Both the position numbers and the translations under genes were made by a program. Shown here piece by piece: positions 32,762-42,356 of a stretch of 64,000 nt of DNA. The notes beneath the pieces were generated by a model. That model saw only the letters and a list, made by a program, of their open reading frames with translations. It ran no database searches and had not been told where the DNA came from. Origin of the DNA: Variovorax sp. PAMC28562 (GTDB lineage Bacteria > Pseudomonadota > Gammaproteobacteria > Burkholderiales > Burkholderiaceae_C); the NCBI RefSeq assembly GCF_014303735.1, contig NZ_CP060296.1, forward strand, positions 3,493,501 to 3,557,500, read 5' to 3'. Each line of letters opens with the position of its first letter. Position 1 is the first letter of the stretch.

Positions 32762-32926
32762 GTCTCGATTGTCCGGCAGTTGAAAAGGCCGCACGCGCCG
32801 CACGGACCCGAGCGTCGACATGGGGCATTCCCCCATCGGCGCGTTGCTGCACTGCGCAATACTCCCGCAACGATTTCTTTTGCTGTTTTTTCGTTTTCGC
32901 TTTTCGATCTTTTAAGGAATTTCCCC

Positions 32927-34570
32927 ATGCTGGGTTTGATGCAAGACCAACCACTTTCGATCTCGTCGCTGATCGAATTTGCCGAGCGCCACCACGGCGA
33001 CGCCGAAATCGTTTCTCGTCGGGTCGAAGGCGACATTCACCGCAGCACCTGGAGCCAGATCGCATCCCGATCCCGCCAGGTCGCCAACGCGCTGGATGAA
33101 GAGCAACTGATCTTCAGCGACCGCGTCGCCACGCTGGCCTGGAACGGGTATCGTCACCTGGAGCTCTATTACGGCGTCAGCGGTACCGGCCGCGTGCTGC
33201 ACACCATCAACCCGCGACTGCACCCCGACCAGATCGCCTGGATCGCCAACCACGCTGAAGACCAGATCCTGTGCTTCGACATGACCTTTCTGCCGCTGGT
33301 GCAGGCGGTGCACGCGCGTTGCCCATCGATCAAGAAATACGTCGCGCTGTGCGATGCCGACAAGCTGCCCGCCGATACCGGTATCCCGAACCTGGTGAGC
33401 TACGAAGCTTGGATGGGTACCCATTCGACCGTCTACGACTGGCCGACCTTCGACGAAAACTCGGCGTCGAGCATGTGCTACACGAGCGGCACCACCGGCA
33501 ACCCGAAGGCTGCGCTTTACAGCCACCGCTCGACCATCCTTCACGCCTACGCTGCGGCGTTGCCCGACGTGATGTGCATCTCGGCACGCGACTCGGTATT
33601 GCCGGTGGTGCCGATGTTTCACGTCAACGCCTGGGGCATTCCGTACTCGGCGGCGCTGGTGGGTGCCAAGCTGGTGTTTCCGGGGCCGGCGATGGACGGC
33701 AAGTCGATCTTCGAACTCATCGAATCCGAAGGCGTGACCTTCGCGGCAGGCGTGCCGACGGTCTGGCAAATGATGCTCGGCCACATGCAGACCAACGAGC
33801 TGAAGTTCTCCAAACTGAACCGCACGGTGATCGGTGGTTCGGCCTGTCCGCCGGCCATGATCAAGGCCTTTCAGGACCAGTACAACGTCGAGGTGCTGCA
33901 CGCATGGGGCATGACGGAAATGAGCCCGCTCGGAACACTGTGCACTTTGAAGAACAAGCATTTATCGCTGCCACCCGAGGCGCAGACCCTCATCCGCATG
34001 AAGCAGGGCCGCGCGATCTTCGGCGTCGACATGAAGATCGTCGACGGCGCAGGCGAGGAGCTGCCATGGGACGGCAAGGCGTATGGCGATTTGCTGGTCA
34101 AGGGTCCGTGGATCGTCAAGGAATACTTCAAGGGCGAGGGCGGCGACCCGCTCATCCCCGACGCGCAGCACCGCGGCTGGTTCCCGACAGGCGACGTGGC
34201 GACCATCGACGCCGACGGCTACTTGCAGATCACCGACCGCAGCAAGGATGTCATCAAGTCCGGCGGCGAATGGATCAGCTCGATCGACATCGAGAACATC
34301 GCCGTCGCGCATCCAGCCATCGCGATGGCGGCCTGCGTGGGTGTGGCGCATCCGAAGTGGGATGAGCGGCCGATCGTTGTCGTGGTCAAGAAGCCTGGGG
34401 GCGAGGTCACACGCGAAGAGTTGCTCAAGTTCTACGAGGGCAAGACTGCCAAGTGGCAGATTCCCGATGACGTGGTGTTCATCGAAGCGATCCCGATCGG
34501 TGCCACCGGCAAGATCCTCAAAACAAAACTGCGTGAGCAACTCAGGGACTACAAGTTGCCATCAGCATGA
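32927..34570 (+). CDS. Medium/long-chain acyl-CoA synthetase
   Basis: A 547-residue AMP-forming ligase that activates fatty acids to acyl-CoA. The P-loop-like motif is [11 protein letters not shown] near residue 190, the A5 region is [12 protein letters not shown], and the C-terminal [15 protein letters not shown] and GATGKILK segments hold the hinge and catalytic lysine. By overall layout it resembles AlkK-type medium-chain enzymes. ATG 32927 follows TAAGGAA. It could supply substrates to the beta-oxidation cluster starting 5.6 kb downstream, with a Liv-type importer in between. Confidence 0.9.
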   Translation: MLGLMQDQPLSISSLIEFAERHHGDAEIVSRRVEGDIHRSTWSQIASRSRQVANALDEEQLIFSDRVATLAWNGYRHLELYYGVSGTGRVLHTINPRLHPDQIAWIANHAEDQILCFDMTFLPLVQAVHARCPSIKKYVALCDADKLPADTGIPNLVSYEAWMGTHSTVYDWPTFDENSASSMCYTSGTTGNPKAALYSHRSTILHAYAAALPDVMCISARDSVLPVVPMFHVNAWGIPYSAALVGAKLVFPGPAMDGKSIFELIESEGVTFAAGVPTVWQMMLGHMQTNELKFSKLNRTVIGGSACPPAMIKAFQDQYNVEVLHAWGMTEMSPLGTLCTLKNKHLSLPPEAQTLIRMKQGRAIFGVDMKIVDGAGEELPWDGKAYGDLLVKGPWIVKEYFKGEGGDPLIPDAQHRGWFPTGDVATIDADGYLQITDRSKDVIKSGGEWISSIDIENIAVAHPAIAMAACVGVAHPKWDERPIVVVVKKPGGEVTREELLKFYEGKTAKWQIPDDVVFIEAIPIGATGKILKTKLREQLRDYKLPSA

Positions 34571-34580
34571 TGTGAGCCTC

Positions 34581-34788
34581 ATGACCTACTGCGCGCCCGG
34601 CGCCGGCACGCCTACCGCCATGGGCGCCGCATCGGACGACAAGGTCTACATGATGGCTTACGGTCGCTACAACATGGGCGGGAAATGCCAAGAACACGGG
34701 CTACACAATGGCGCCCGTGAAGTACTTCGAGCGCTATGTTGCGAGCACGCCGACGTCGTGCCAGACGAAGCGTCCCGGCGCTTTGTAA
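34581..34788 (+). pseudogene. Decayed fragment of a LivK-like binding-protein gene
   Basis: Two pieces of a periplasmic binding-protein gene lie back to back in different frames. The first (34581-34686) encodes GTPTAMGAASDDKVY...YNMGG, matching the middle of the intact gene at 34986. The second (34687-34788) encodes NTGYTMAPVKYFERYVASTP then TSCQTKRP, matching its C-terminus. The stretch between them in the intact protein, roughly 90 residues, is missing, as is the N-terminal half. It looks like the remnant of a duplicated copy that lost its middle by deletion and shifted frame. Confidence 0.85.
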
Positions 34789-34985
34789 AGGCCTGCTGAT
34801 CGGCATGCAAATGAATGTGTCGATCGGCGTTCTACCGCCCGGTAGAAATTGCTGTCGCCTGCGCGATAGAAACCGACGGAAAACGGCCATCGGGCCGGTG
34901 CGCTTACGGGCATTCCCTGAGCATCGAGGCAGGAAAGGCTTGTAACCTCGATTCGACTCGACAGCCAAGTAACAGGAGACACAGA

Positions 34986-36215
34986 ATGAAGTTCGCCCTT
35001 AAATTCCTCACCGCCACGATCCTCGTGGCAAGTGCCACCGGCGCGTTCGCCCAAAAAGGCGAAACCGTCAAGATCGGCTGGCTCGATCCACTGTCAGGCC
35101 TGATGGCTGCGGTCGGCACCAACCAGCTCAAGACCTTCCAGTTCTTCGCTGAAGAGTTCAACAAGAAAAACGCCGCCGGCGTCAAGTTCGAAATCATCGG
35201 CATCGACAACAAGCTGAGCCCGCAAGAGACTACGAGCGCGCTGCGTTCGGCCATGGACCAGGGCGCGCGCTACATCGTTCAAGGCAACGGCTCCGGCCCC
35301 GCGCTGGCCATCATCGATGCACTCGAGAAGAACAATGCGCGCAACCCTGGCAAAGAGGCGCTTTACCTGAACTACGCGGCGGTCGACCCCGACCTGACCA
35401 ACAGCAAGTGCAGCTATTGGCAGTATCGCTTCGACGCCGACACCTCGATGAAGATGGAGGCGCTGACCACCTACATGAAGGATCAGGCGGAAATCAAGAA
35501 GGTCTACATCATTGGCCAGAACTATTCGCACGGCCAGCAGGTCTCGAAGTTCGCCAAGGCCAACCTGAAAGACAAGCGCCCCGACATCCAGATCGTCGGC
35601 GACGACCTGCATCCACTGGCGCAGGTTCGCGACTTCGCGCCCTACATCGCCAAGATCAAGGCGTCGGGTGCAGACACGGTCATCACCGGCAACTGGGGCT
35701 CCGACCTGGCGCTGCTGATCAAAGCAGCCAACGACTCGGGCCTGAACGTCAAGTTCTACACCTACTACGCCGTGACCACCGGCACGCCGACCGCCATGGG
35801 CGCGGCATCCGACGGCAAGGTGTACCAGGTCGGTTACGCCCACTACAACATGGGCGGCGACATGCAGCGGTATGCCGCCGAATTCAAGGCGAAGTTCAAC
35901 GACGACCTGTACACGTCCGACATCTACACCGTATTCGAGGCACTGACCCAGGCCTTCGTCAAGGCCAAGTCGACCGACCCCGTCAAGGTGGCGGCTGCCA
36001 TGGAAGGCATGAAGTTCAAAAGCTTCAACGGTGAAGTGGAACTGCGCAAGGCCGACCACCAGATCCAGCAGGGCCTGTACATCGCCAAATGGGAAAAGGC
36101 CAGCGCCAAGTATCCGTACAGCCCGGAAAACACTGGCTATACGTTGGCGCCGGTCAAGTACTACGAGCCCTATGTGGCCAGCACGCCGACCTCGTGCCAG
36201 ATGAAGCGGCCTTGA
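34986..36215 (+). CDS. livK: Branched-chain amino-acid ABC transporter, binding protein
   Basis: A 409-residue precursor starting at ATG 34986 after AGGAGA, with a 23-residue signal peptide (MKFALKFLTATILVASATG then AFAQ). The mature protein has the type I two-lobe binding fold (VKIGWLDPLSGLMAAVG at the start). It captures its ligand, a branched-chain amino acid or related compound, for the permease genes that follow. A terminator-like hairpin after its stop would let it be made in excess over the membrane parts. Gene neighbours include lipid genes, so a non-amino-acid ligand cannot be excluded. Confidence 0.9.
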   Translation: MKFALKFLTATILVASATGAFAQKGETVKIGWLDPLSGLMAAVGTNQLKTFQFFAEEFNKKNAAGVKFEIIGIDNKLSPQETTSALRSAMDQGARYIVQGNGSGPALAIIDALEKNNARNPGKEALYLNYAAVDPDLTNSKCSYWQYRFDADTSMKMEALTTYMKDQAEIKKVYIIGQNYSHGQQVSKFAKANLKDKRPDIQIVGDDLHPLAQVRDFAPYIAKIKASGADTVITGNWGSDLALLIKAANDSGLNVKFYTYYAVTTGTPTAMGAASDGKVYQVGYAHYNMGGDMQRYAAEFKAKFNDDLYTSDIYTVFEALTQAFVKAKSTDPVKVAAAMEGMKFKSFNGEVELRKADHQIQQGLYIAKWEKASAKYPYSPENTGYTLAPVKYYEPYVASTPTSCQMKRP

Positions 36216-36241
36216 TCGCTGTCTGCGTTTAGAGTGTGTCG

Positions 36242-36277
36242 AGGCCCGACCTAAACCATCGGGCCTTTTTCTTTTTT
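36242..36277 (+). terminator. Intrinsic terminator (attenuator) after the binding-protein gene
   Basis: AGGCCCGA (36242-36249) pairs perfectly with TCGGGCCT (36259-36266), loop of 9 bases, followed by TTTTCTTTTTT. It lies between the binding-protein gene and the first permease gene. Partial read-through would explain how one promoter serves both, with more binding protein than membrane components. Confidence 0.88.
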
Positions 36278-36308
36278 CCATTTCATCCGCATGTAATTCG
36301 AGAGAACG

Positions 36309-37262
36309 ATGAACGTCGAATTTTTCGCTATCTCGCTGCTCAATGGCGTCAGCTACGGGCTGCTGCTGTTCATGCTGAGTTCGGGCCTGACCCTGATTTT
36401 CAGCATGATGGGCGTCCTCAATTTCGCGCACACCAGCTTCTACATGCTGGGTGCGTACCTGGCCTATACCGTCTCGGGCGTGGTCGGCTTCTGGCCGGCG
36501 CTGTTTTTAGCGCCGCTGCTGGTCGGTCTGCTGGGCGCGGCTTTCGAGCGCTACAGCCTGCGGCGCGTACACAAGTTCGGCCATGTGCCCGAACTGCTCG
36601 TCACCTTCGGCCTGTCGTACCTCATCCTCGAACTGGTGCAACTCATCTGGGGCCGCTCGACGGTGCCTTACGGCCTGCCGACTCAATTGCAGGGCCCGCT
36701 TTTTTCGTTGTACGGCACGCAGTTTCCCAAGTCGCGCTCCTTCATCATGCTGGTCGCGATGCTGATGCTGGTGTCGGTCTGGCTGCTGCTCACGCGCACG
36801 CGCATCGGACTGGTGATCCAGGCGGCACTCAAGCACCCTGAAATGGTCGAGGCGCTCGGCCATAACGTGCCGCGCATCTTCATGCTGGTGTTCGGCGGCG
36901 GTGCGGCACTGGCCGGTCTCGCCGGGGTCATCGGAGGCAATACCTACGTTACTGAACCCGCGATGGCCGCATCGGTCGGATCGATCATCTTTGTGGTCGT
37001 CGTGGTCGGCGGCATGGGGTCGTTGGCGGGCGCCTTCCTGGCGTCGCTGTTGATCGGTATCGTGCAGACCTTTGCCGTGGCGATGGATGAGTCGCTCGCG
37101 ACAGCGCTGCAAGCGGTTGGCGTGGCCGTGACCGAACAGACCTTCGGCTACGAACTGCTCAAGCTCACGATCTCGCAGGTGGCCCCTATCCTGCCGTACC
37201 TGTTCCTCGTGCTGATCCTGATTTTCCGGCCCAAGGGCCTTCTCGGCACCCGGGAGGACTAG
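36309..37262 (+). CDS. livH: Branched-chain amino-acid ABC transporter permease LivH
   Basis: A 317-residue inner-membrane permease with about eight helices. The N-terminus NGVSYGLLLFMLSSGLTLIF and the C-terminal FRPKGLLG tail are hallmarks of LivH. It forms the translocation channel with LivM. ATG 36309 is the first in-frame start after the terminator hairpin. The livM gene starts 3 bases after its stop. Confidence 0.94.
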   Translation: MNVEFFAISLLNGVSYGLLLFMLSSGLTLIFSMMGVLNFAHTSFYMLGAYLAYTVSGVVGFWPALFLAPLLVGLLGAAFERYSLRRVHKFGHVPELLVTFGLSYLILELVQLIWGRSTVPYGLPTQLQGPLFSLYGTQFPKSRSFIMLVAMLMLVSVWLLLTRTRIGLVIQAALKHPEMVEALGHNVPRIFMLVFGGGAALAGLAGVIGGNTYVTEPAMAASVGSIIFVVVVVGGMGSLAGAFLASLLIGIVQTFAVAMDESLATALQAVGVAVTEQTFGYELLKLTISQVAPILPYLFLVLILIFRPKGLLGTRED

Positions 37263-37265
37263 CCA

Positions 37266-38612
37266 ATGAGCACTATCGCAACCAAGCCGGCGGTGAATGA
37301 ACCGGCGGCACATGAGCCCGCAATGCAGCAACGCAGCACAAGGCCGCTGAACACCGGACGCATCGTCGTCTGGTCGGTCTTCGCCGTCGCGCTGATCGTC
37401 GCGCCGATGATATTCACCAGCAGCCTGGCGCTCACCATGCTGTCGCAGATCGGCTACCTCATCATCATCTGCCTGAGCTACAACATGTTGTTGGGGCAGG
37501 GCGGCATGTTGAGTTTCGGCCACGCCGTGTACGTCGGGCTCGGCTCGTTCATCGCCATCCACACGATGAATCTCGCGGCCAAGGGCTCGCTGCCGGTGCC
37601 GCTGGTGCTCATTCCCCTGGTCGGTGGCCTGGGCGGCATGTTCTTCGCCGTCTTGTTCGGCTATGTCAGCACCAAGAAGTCGGGCACCACCTTCGCGATG
37701 ATCACGCTCGGCCTGGGCGAACTGGTCGCGGCCATGGCGCTGATGTTCCCGACTTTCTTCGGCGGCGAGGGCGGTATCACCACCAACCGGGTCTACGGCA
37801 TGCCGCTTTTCGGCATCACCTTCGAGCGGCAGAACCAGGTGTACTACCTGATCGCGGTCTATTGCTTCATCTGCACCGGGCTCATGTTCGCCTTCACTGG
37901 CACACCGCTCGGACGCATGTTGAACGCGGTGCGCGACAACCCGGAGCGGGTCGAGTTCATCGGCTACAGCACGCAGCGGGTGCGCTACTTCTCGTTCATC
38001 ATCGCGGGCTTCTTCGCCGGCATCGGCGGCGGACTTGCGGCTATCAACTTCGAGATCGTGAATGCGGCCGACAGCCTGAACGGGCTTCGTTCAGGTGGCT
38101 ATCTGCTCTTTACCTTTCTGGGTGGCGCGACCTTCTTCTTCGGCCCGATGATCGGCGCCGTGCTGCTGGTGTTCGCATCTGTGCTGTTGTCCGAACTCAG
38201 CAAGGCCTGGCTTTTGTACCTGGGCCTGGTCTTTTTGCTGATGGTGATGTTCGCGCCCGGCGGCGTCGCCAGCCTGATCATGATGAACGTGCGCGTCGCG
38301 TTGTTCGGCAAGTTTCATCGCTTCTACGCGTTGTATGCCGGGCTCATCGTGACCGCGGCCGTCATGGTCGCGGGCGCGGCGGCCATTGTCGAAATGATCT
38401 ATCACATGCAGTTGAACGCGGCCCTCGGCCCGACTGTTCGACTTGCGACCTTCGAGCTCGACACCTCATCGCCTATGAGCTGGCTCATTGCTGTCGCGTT
38501 GCTGGTCGTCGGCCTGGCACTCTTCGAGGTGGTGCGGCGCCGCTACGTCAAGGTGTGGGGCAAGGCGCAGGAAGAAATCGAATTCGAAATCAAGCGTCGG
38601 GAGACAGCATGA
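37266..38612 (+). CDS. livM: Branched-chain amino-acid ABC transporter permease LivM
   Basis: A 448-residue permease. After a polar N-terminal extension of about 35 residues come roughly ten helices. The segment YNMLLGQGGMLSFGHAVYVGLG is the LivM signature. A long insertion near the C-terminus adds two helices and a basic tail beyond the usual length of about 330-430 residues. Its stop overlaps the ATG of livG (ATGA), so the ATPase should be translated with it. Confidence 0.94.
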   Translation: MSTIATKPAVNEPAAHEPAMQQRSTRPLNTGRIVVWSVFAVALIVAPMIFTSSLALTMLSQIGYLIIICLSYNMLLGQGGMLSFGHAVYVGLGSFIAIHTMNLAAKGSLPVPLVLIPLVGGLGGMFFAVLFGYVSTKKSGTTFAMITLGLGELVAAMALMFPTFFGGEGGITTNRVYGMPLFGITFERQNQVYYLIAVYCFICTGLMFAFTGTPLGRMLNAVRDNPERVEFIGYSTQRVRYFSFIIAGFFAGIGGGLAAINFEIVNAADSLNGLRSGGYLLFTFLGGATFFFGPMIGAVLLVFASVLLSELSKAWLLYLGLVFLLMVMFAPGGVASLIMMNVRVALFGKFHRFYALYAGLIVTAAVMVAGAAAIVEMIYHMQLNAALGPTVRLATFELDTSSPMSWLIAVALLVVGLALFEVVRRRYVKVWGKAQEEIEFEIKRRETA

Positions 38613-39376
38613 CGCACGCACTGGAACTCAAGTCGCTGACAAAGACTTTCGGCAAGACCGAAATCATTCGCGGCATCGACCTGGCCATCGACGCGGGCGA
38701 CCGCATCGCCATCATCGGACCCAATGGCGCCGGCAAGTCGACGCTGTTCAACCTCATCAGCGGGCGGCTTGCACCGACCACTGGCGAAGTACTCCTGCAT
38801 GGGCAGCGCATCGACGGCAAACAGCCTTACGAGATCAACCGTCTGGGTTTGTCGCGCAGCTTCCAGATCACCAACATATTCCCGAAACTGAGCGTGTTCG
38901 AGAACCTGCGCTGCGGCGTGCTGTGGAGCCTGGGTGCCGGCTACACGTTCCTGCGCTTCCTGTCGAAGATGCACGATGCCAACGAGCGCACCGAAGAGCT
39001 GGTGCGCCAGGTCGGCCTGGAGAAAAAGCGCAATGTGCTGGCGGTGAACCTCACATACGCAGAACAGCGTGCGCTGGAGATCGGCGTGACCATCGCGGGT
39101 GGCGCCAGCGTCATCCTGCTGGACGAGCCTACCGCCGGCATGAGCAAGACCGAGACGTCTCACTTCATCGCGCTCATCAAACAGGTGACGATTGGCAAAA
39201 CCTTGCTGACGGTGGAGCACGACATGGGCGTGGTGTTCGGCCTGGCCGACAAAATCGCCGTCGTCGTGTATGGCGAGATCATCGCCTTCGACACTCCCGC
39301 CGCTGTGCGCGCCAATGCGCGTGTGCAGGAGGCGTATCTGGGCTCGTCGGCGGCCGATGCACAAGGGGGCCACTGA
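38609..39376 (+). CDS. livG: Branched-chain amino-acid ABC transporter ATPase LivG
   Basis: A 255-residue ATPase with a normal Walker A motif (GPNGAGKST, near residue 38), a Q-loop, and Walker B HPAG-type region VILLDEPTAGM. The ABC signature region reads LTYAEQRALEIG, so the Ser-Gly-Gly core of LSGGQ is replaced by Tyr-Ala-Glu; LivG proteins commonly deviate here. The switch His is in LTVEHDMGVVFGLADKI. It pairs with LivF to power transport. Starts at an ATGA overlap with livM. Confidence 0.94.
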   Translation: MTHALELKSLTKTFGKTEIIRGIDLAIDAGDRIAIIGPNGAGKSTLFNLISGRLAPTTGEVLLHGQRIDGKQPYEINRLGLSRSFQITNIFPKLSVFENLRCGVLWSLGAGYTFLRFLSKMHDANERTEELVRQVGLEKKRNVLAVNLTYAEQRALEIGVTIAGGASVILLDEPTAGMSKTETSHFIALIKQVTIGKTLLTVEHDMGVVFGLADKIAVVVYGEIIAFDTPAAVRANARVQEAYLGSSAADAQGGH

Positions 39377-39378
39377 CC

Positions 39379-40074
39379 ATGCTGAAACTTCAAGACATCA
39401 ACGCTTACTACGGCAAGAGCCACGTGCTGCACGGCGTTTCTTTTGACGTCAACGCCGGCGAAATCGTCGCGCTCCTGGGTCGCAACGGGTCGGGCCGCTC
39501 GACCACCGCCAAGGCGATCATGGGCTTGGTGCATGCCGAGGGCGGCCTGCACTGGAAGGGTCAGGACATGCTGCGCAAAAAGGCCTACGAGATTGCGCAC
39601 ATGGGCATCGGCTACGTGCCGGAGAACCGCGACATCTTCTCGAACCTCACGGTGCATCAAAACCTGTTGCTCGGCCAAAAGGGTTCGGGCAAGGGCAGCC
39701 GCTGGAGCTTCAACGACATGTACGAAATGTTCCCGCGCCTGAAAGAGCGGGAGCACACCGAGGCGGGCGTACTGTCGGGTGGCGAGCAGCAGATGCTCAC
39801 ACTGTGTCGCACGCTGATGGGCGACCCCGATCTCATCATCATCGACGAGCCGACCGAAGGTCTGGCGCCCAAAATTGTCGAGCTCGTGGGGCAGTATCTG
39901 AAGACGCTCAAGGACAAGGGCATCTCGGTTTTGTTGATCGAACAGAAGTTGACCATCGCCATGCGCATCTCCGATCGGGTGCTGGTCATGGGCCATGGCA
40001 GCATCGTTTTCGACGGTACGCCCGACAGCCTGCGCGCAGATTCGGGCACTCGAAAAGAATGGCTCGAGGTCTAG
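39379..40074 (+). CDS. livF: Branched-chain amino-acid ABC transporter ATPase LivF, Walker A variant
   Basis: A 231-residue ATPase, two bases after the livG stop. The Walker A loop at residues 34-42 reads GRNGSGRST: the invariant Lys that binds ATP phosphates is Arg40 (codon CGC at 39496-39498). The rest is normal: LSGGEQQML signature, LIIIDEPTEGL Walker B and LLIEQKLTIAMRISDR with a Gln-Lys in place of the usual His region of LivF. The site may still bind ATP but hydrolysis could be weak, leaving LivG as the main active site. The family assignment is firm; activity is uncertain. Confidence 0.92.
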   Translation: MLKLQDINAYYGKSHVLHGVSFDVNAGEIVALLGRNGSGRSTTAKAIMGLVHAEGGLHWKGQDMLRKKAYEIAHMGIGYVPENRDIFSNLTVHQNLLLGQKGSGKGSRWSFNDMYEMFPRLKEREHTEAGVLSGGEQQMLTLCRTLMGDPDLIIIDEPTEGLAPKIVELVGQYLKTLKDKGISVLLIEQKLTIAMRISDRVLVMGHGSIVFDGTPDSLRADSGTRKEWLEV

Positions 40075-40111
40075 CCTCTCGTTGATTTGTCCCCGCAGCG
40101 ACTGAAGCCGA

Positions 40112-40139
40112 TTGCCGGGCGTTCGTAAACGCCTAAAAT
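40112..40139 (+). promoter_or_regulatory. Candidate promoter with palindromic spacer before the beta-oxidation cluster
   Basis: TTGCCG (40112-40117) and TAAAAT (40134-40139) are spaced by 16 bases, a plausible sigma-70 pair 63 bases before the bifunctional gene's ATG. The spacer is the inverted repeat GGCGTT-CGTA-AACGCC, a good candidate operator because a bound repressor would block the promoter. No regulator gene is adjacent, so the protein is unknown. Confidence 0.45.
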
Positions 40140-40201
40140 TTCAGGGAAAAGAACACTCGTGCTTTTTTCTCCAGTTTTTATTCCCACCTAAGGAACGCGC
40201 C

Positions 40202-42307
40202 ATGACGGCTGAATACAAAGTGATCGGCGATGTCGCCGTGATCACCCTGACCAACCCTCCGGTCAACGGTCTCGGCTTCGCAACGCGCATCGGCATCACC
40301 GATGGCCTCGCCAAGGCAAATGGCGATCCGGCCGTCAAGTCGATCGTGCTCACCGGCGCCGGCAAGGCGTTCTCCGGCGGTGCCGACATCAAGGAATTCG
40401 GCACGCCCAAGGCGCTGCAAGAACCCAATCTGCTGAGCGTGATCCTCTCGCTCGAAGCCTCGGCCAAACCCATCGTCGCGGCGATTCACTCGGTCTGCAT
40501 GGGCGGCGGGCTCGAACTGGCACTCGGTTGCCACTACCGCATTGCCGCGCCCGGCACCAGCGTGGCGCTGCCTGAAGTCAAGCTCGGGCTGATTCCCGGC
40601 GCTGGCGGCACGCAGCGCCTGCCGCGCGTGCTCGGCGTCGAGACCGCACTCAACATGATCGTCAGCGGTGAAGCCGTCAAGAGCGAAGTGCTGGCGAGCC
40701 TGCCGGGCCAGAAACTGTTCGACAAGCTCGCGTCGTCGCCTGAATCGCTGATGGACGAGGCCGTCGAGTTAGCCAAGTCGGTCGCCGGCAAGACCGGTGA
40801 CGCGTTGCCGCTGGTGCGGAATCTGCCGTGCAAGCACCCGCAAGGCGACGCCTACTTCCAGTTCGCGAAAAATATGGTCGCCGGTATGTCGAAGAACTAC
40901 CCGGCGCCCCTTAAGTGCGTCGAGGCCGTACAGGCCGCGACGACGATGAAGTTCGACGCGGGCATGGCCGAAGAGCGCCGTGTGTTCACCGCGCTGATGT
41001 TCACTCCCGAGTCGCTGGCATTGCGCCATCTCTTCGTGGCCGAACGTGCCGCCAGCAAGATCCCCGACGTGGCTGACGACACGCCTCAGCGCGCGGTCAA
41101 GTCGGTCGGCGTCATCGGTGCCGGCACCATGGGCGGCGGCATCTCGATGAACTTCTTGAACGCGGGCGTGCCGGTCAAGATCCTCGAAATGAAGCAGGAC
41201 GCACTCGACCGCGGCATCGCCACCATCAAGAAGAACTACGAATCGCAGGTCAAGAAGGGCAAGCTCAAGCAAGACAAGTACGACCAGCGCATGGCGATGC
41301 TCAGCACCACCTTGAGCTACGACGACCTGAAAGACTGCGACCTCATCATCGAAGCCGTGTTTGAAGAACTTGGCGTGAAAGAGGCGGTGTTCAAGGAACT
41401 CGATCGCGTCGCCAAGCCTGGCGCCATTCTCGCGTCGAACACTTCCACGCTCGACGTCGACAAGATCGCAGCCTTCACCAAGCGCCCGCAGGACGTGGTC
41501 GGCATGCATTTCTTCAGCCCGGCCAACGTGATGAAGCTGCTCGAGGTCGTTCGCGGCAAGGACACTGCCAAAGACGTACTCGCTACGGTGATGGGCGTCG
41601 CGAAGAAGATCAAGAAGACCGCGGTGGTGTCCGGCGTCTGCGACGGCTTCATCGGCAACCGCATGATCGAGCAGTACAGCCGCCAGGCCGGTTTCCTGAT
41701 CGACGAAGGCGCGACGCCGCAACAGGTCGACAAGGCGGTCGAGAAGTTCGGCTTTGCCATGGGCCCGTTCCGCATGGGCGACCTGGCCGGCAACGACATC
41801 GGCTGGGCGATCCGCAAGCGCCGCGCCACCGAGCGCGCCGACATGAAGTACAGCCGCACCGCAGACAAGCTGTGCGAGCTCGGTCGCTTCGGCCAGAAGA
41901 CCGGGGCAGGGTGGTACGACTACCAGGCCGGCAAGCGCGATGCCATTCCGAGCAAGCTCGTGCTGGACATGATCGAGCAACACCGCAAGGACGAAGGCAT
42001 CACACCTCGCAAGATCTCGGACGACGAGATCGTCCAGCGTCTGGTGTATGCGCTGGTCAACGAAGGTGCGCACATTCTCGAGGACGGCATCGCCAGCAAG
42101 TCCGGCGACATCGACATGGTCTACCTCACCGGCTATGGCTTCCCGATCTTCCGCGGTGGCCCGATGCACTACGCCAGCCAGGTCGGCCTGTTCAACGTGT
42201 CGGAATCGATGAAGCGTTTTGCCAAGAACCCGCGCGACGACGCGAGCTTCTGGCAGCCGGCACCGTTGATCCAAAAGCTCGTGGCTGAAGGCAAGAGCTT
42301 CAGTTGA
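40202..42307 (+). CDS. Bifunctional enoyl-CoA hydratase / 3-hydroxyacyl-CoA dehydrogenase
   Basis: A 701-residue fusion that carries out steps two and three of fatty-acid beta-oxidation. The N-terminal crotonase domain (residues 1-190) has SGGADIKEF and [19 protein letters not shown], holding a catalytic Glu. The dehydrogenase half starts at about residue 300 with the NAD site [15 protein letters not shown] and includes the [15 protein letters not shown] block. Order and length fit the FadB/FadJ and peroxisomal bifunctional families. ATG 40202 follows AAGGAA. It opens the plus-strand lipid cluster. Confidence 0.94.
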   Translation: MTAEYKVIGDVAVITLTNPPVNGLGFATRIGITDGLAKANGDPAVKSIVLTGAGKAFSGGADIKEFGTPKALQEPNLLSVILSLEASAKPIVAAIHSVCMGGGLELALGCHYRIAAPGTSVALPEVKLGLIPGAGGTQRLPRVLGVETALNMIVSGEAVKSEVLASLPGQKLFDKLASSPESLMDEAVELAKSVAGKTGDALPLVRNLPCKHPQGDAYFQFAKNMVAGMSKNYPAPLKCVEAVQAATTMKFDAGMAEERRVFTALMFTPESLALRHLFVAERAASKIPDVADDTPQRAVKSVGVIGAGTMGGGISMNFLNAGVPVKILEMKQDALDRGIATIKKNYESQVKKGKLKQDKYDQRMAMLSTTLSYDDLKDCDLIIEAVFEELGVKEAVFKELDRVAKPGAILASNTSTLDVDKIAAFTKRPQDVVGMHFFSPANVMKLLEVVRGKDTAKDVLATVMGVAKKIKKTAVVSGVCDGFIGNRMIEQYSRQAGFLIDEGATPQQVDKAVEKFGFAMGPFRMGDLAGNDIGWAIRKRRATERADMKYSRTADKLCELGRFGQKTGAGWYDYQAGKRDAIPSKLVLDMIEQHRKDEGITPRKISDDEIVQRLVYALVNEGAHILEDGIASKSGDIDMVYLTGYGFPIFRGGPMHYASQVGLFNVSESMKRFAKNPRDDASFWQPAPLIQKLVAEGKSFS

Positions 42308-42356
42308 GCGTGCCCGAGCCGGACTGCCGACGTCACCGTCACCCCGACAGCGCACG

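Noticed and set aside
34083..34799. Frame running from the synthetase gene into the LivK remnant as one protein
   Set aside because: Its first part is the synthetase read in the wrong frame; only the last part shows real similarity, so it is scored as a pseudogene fragment.
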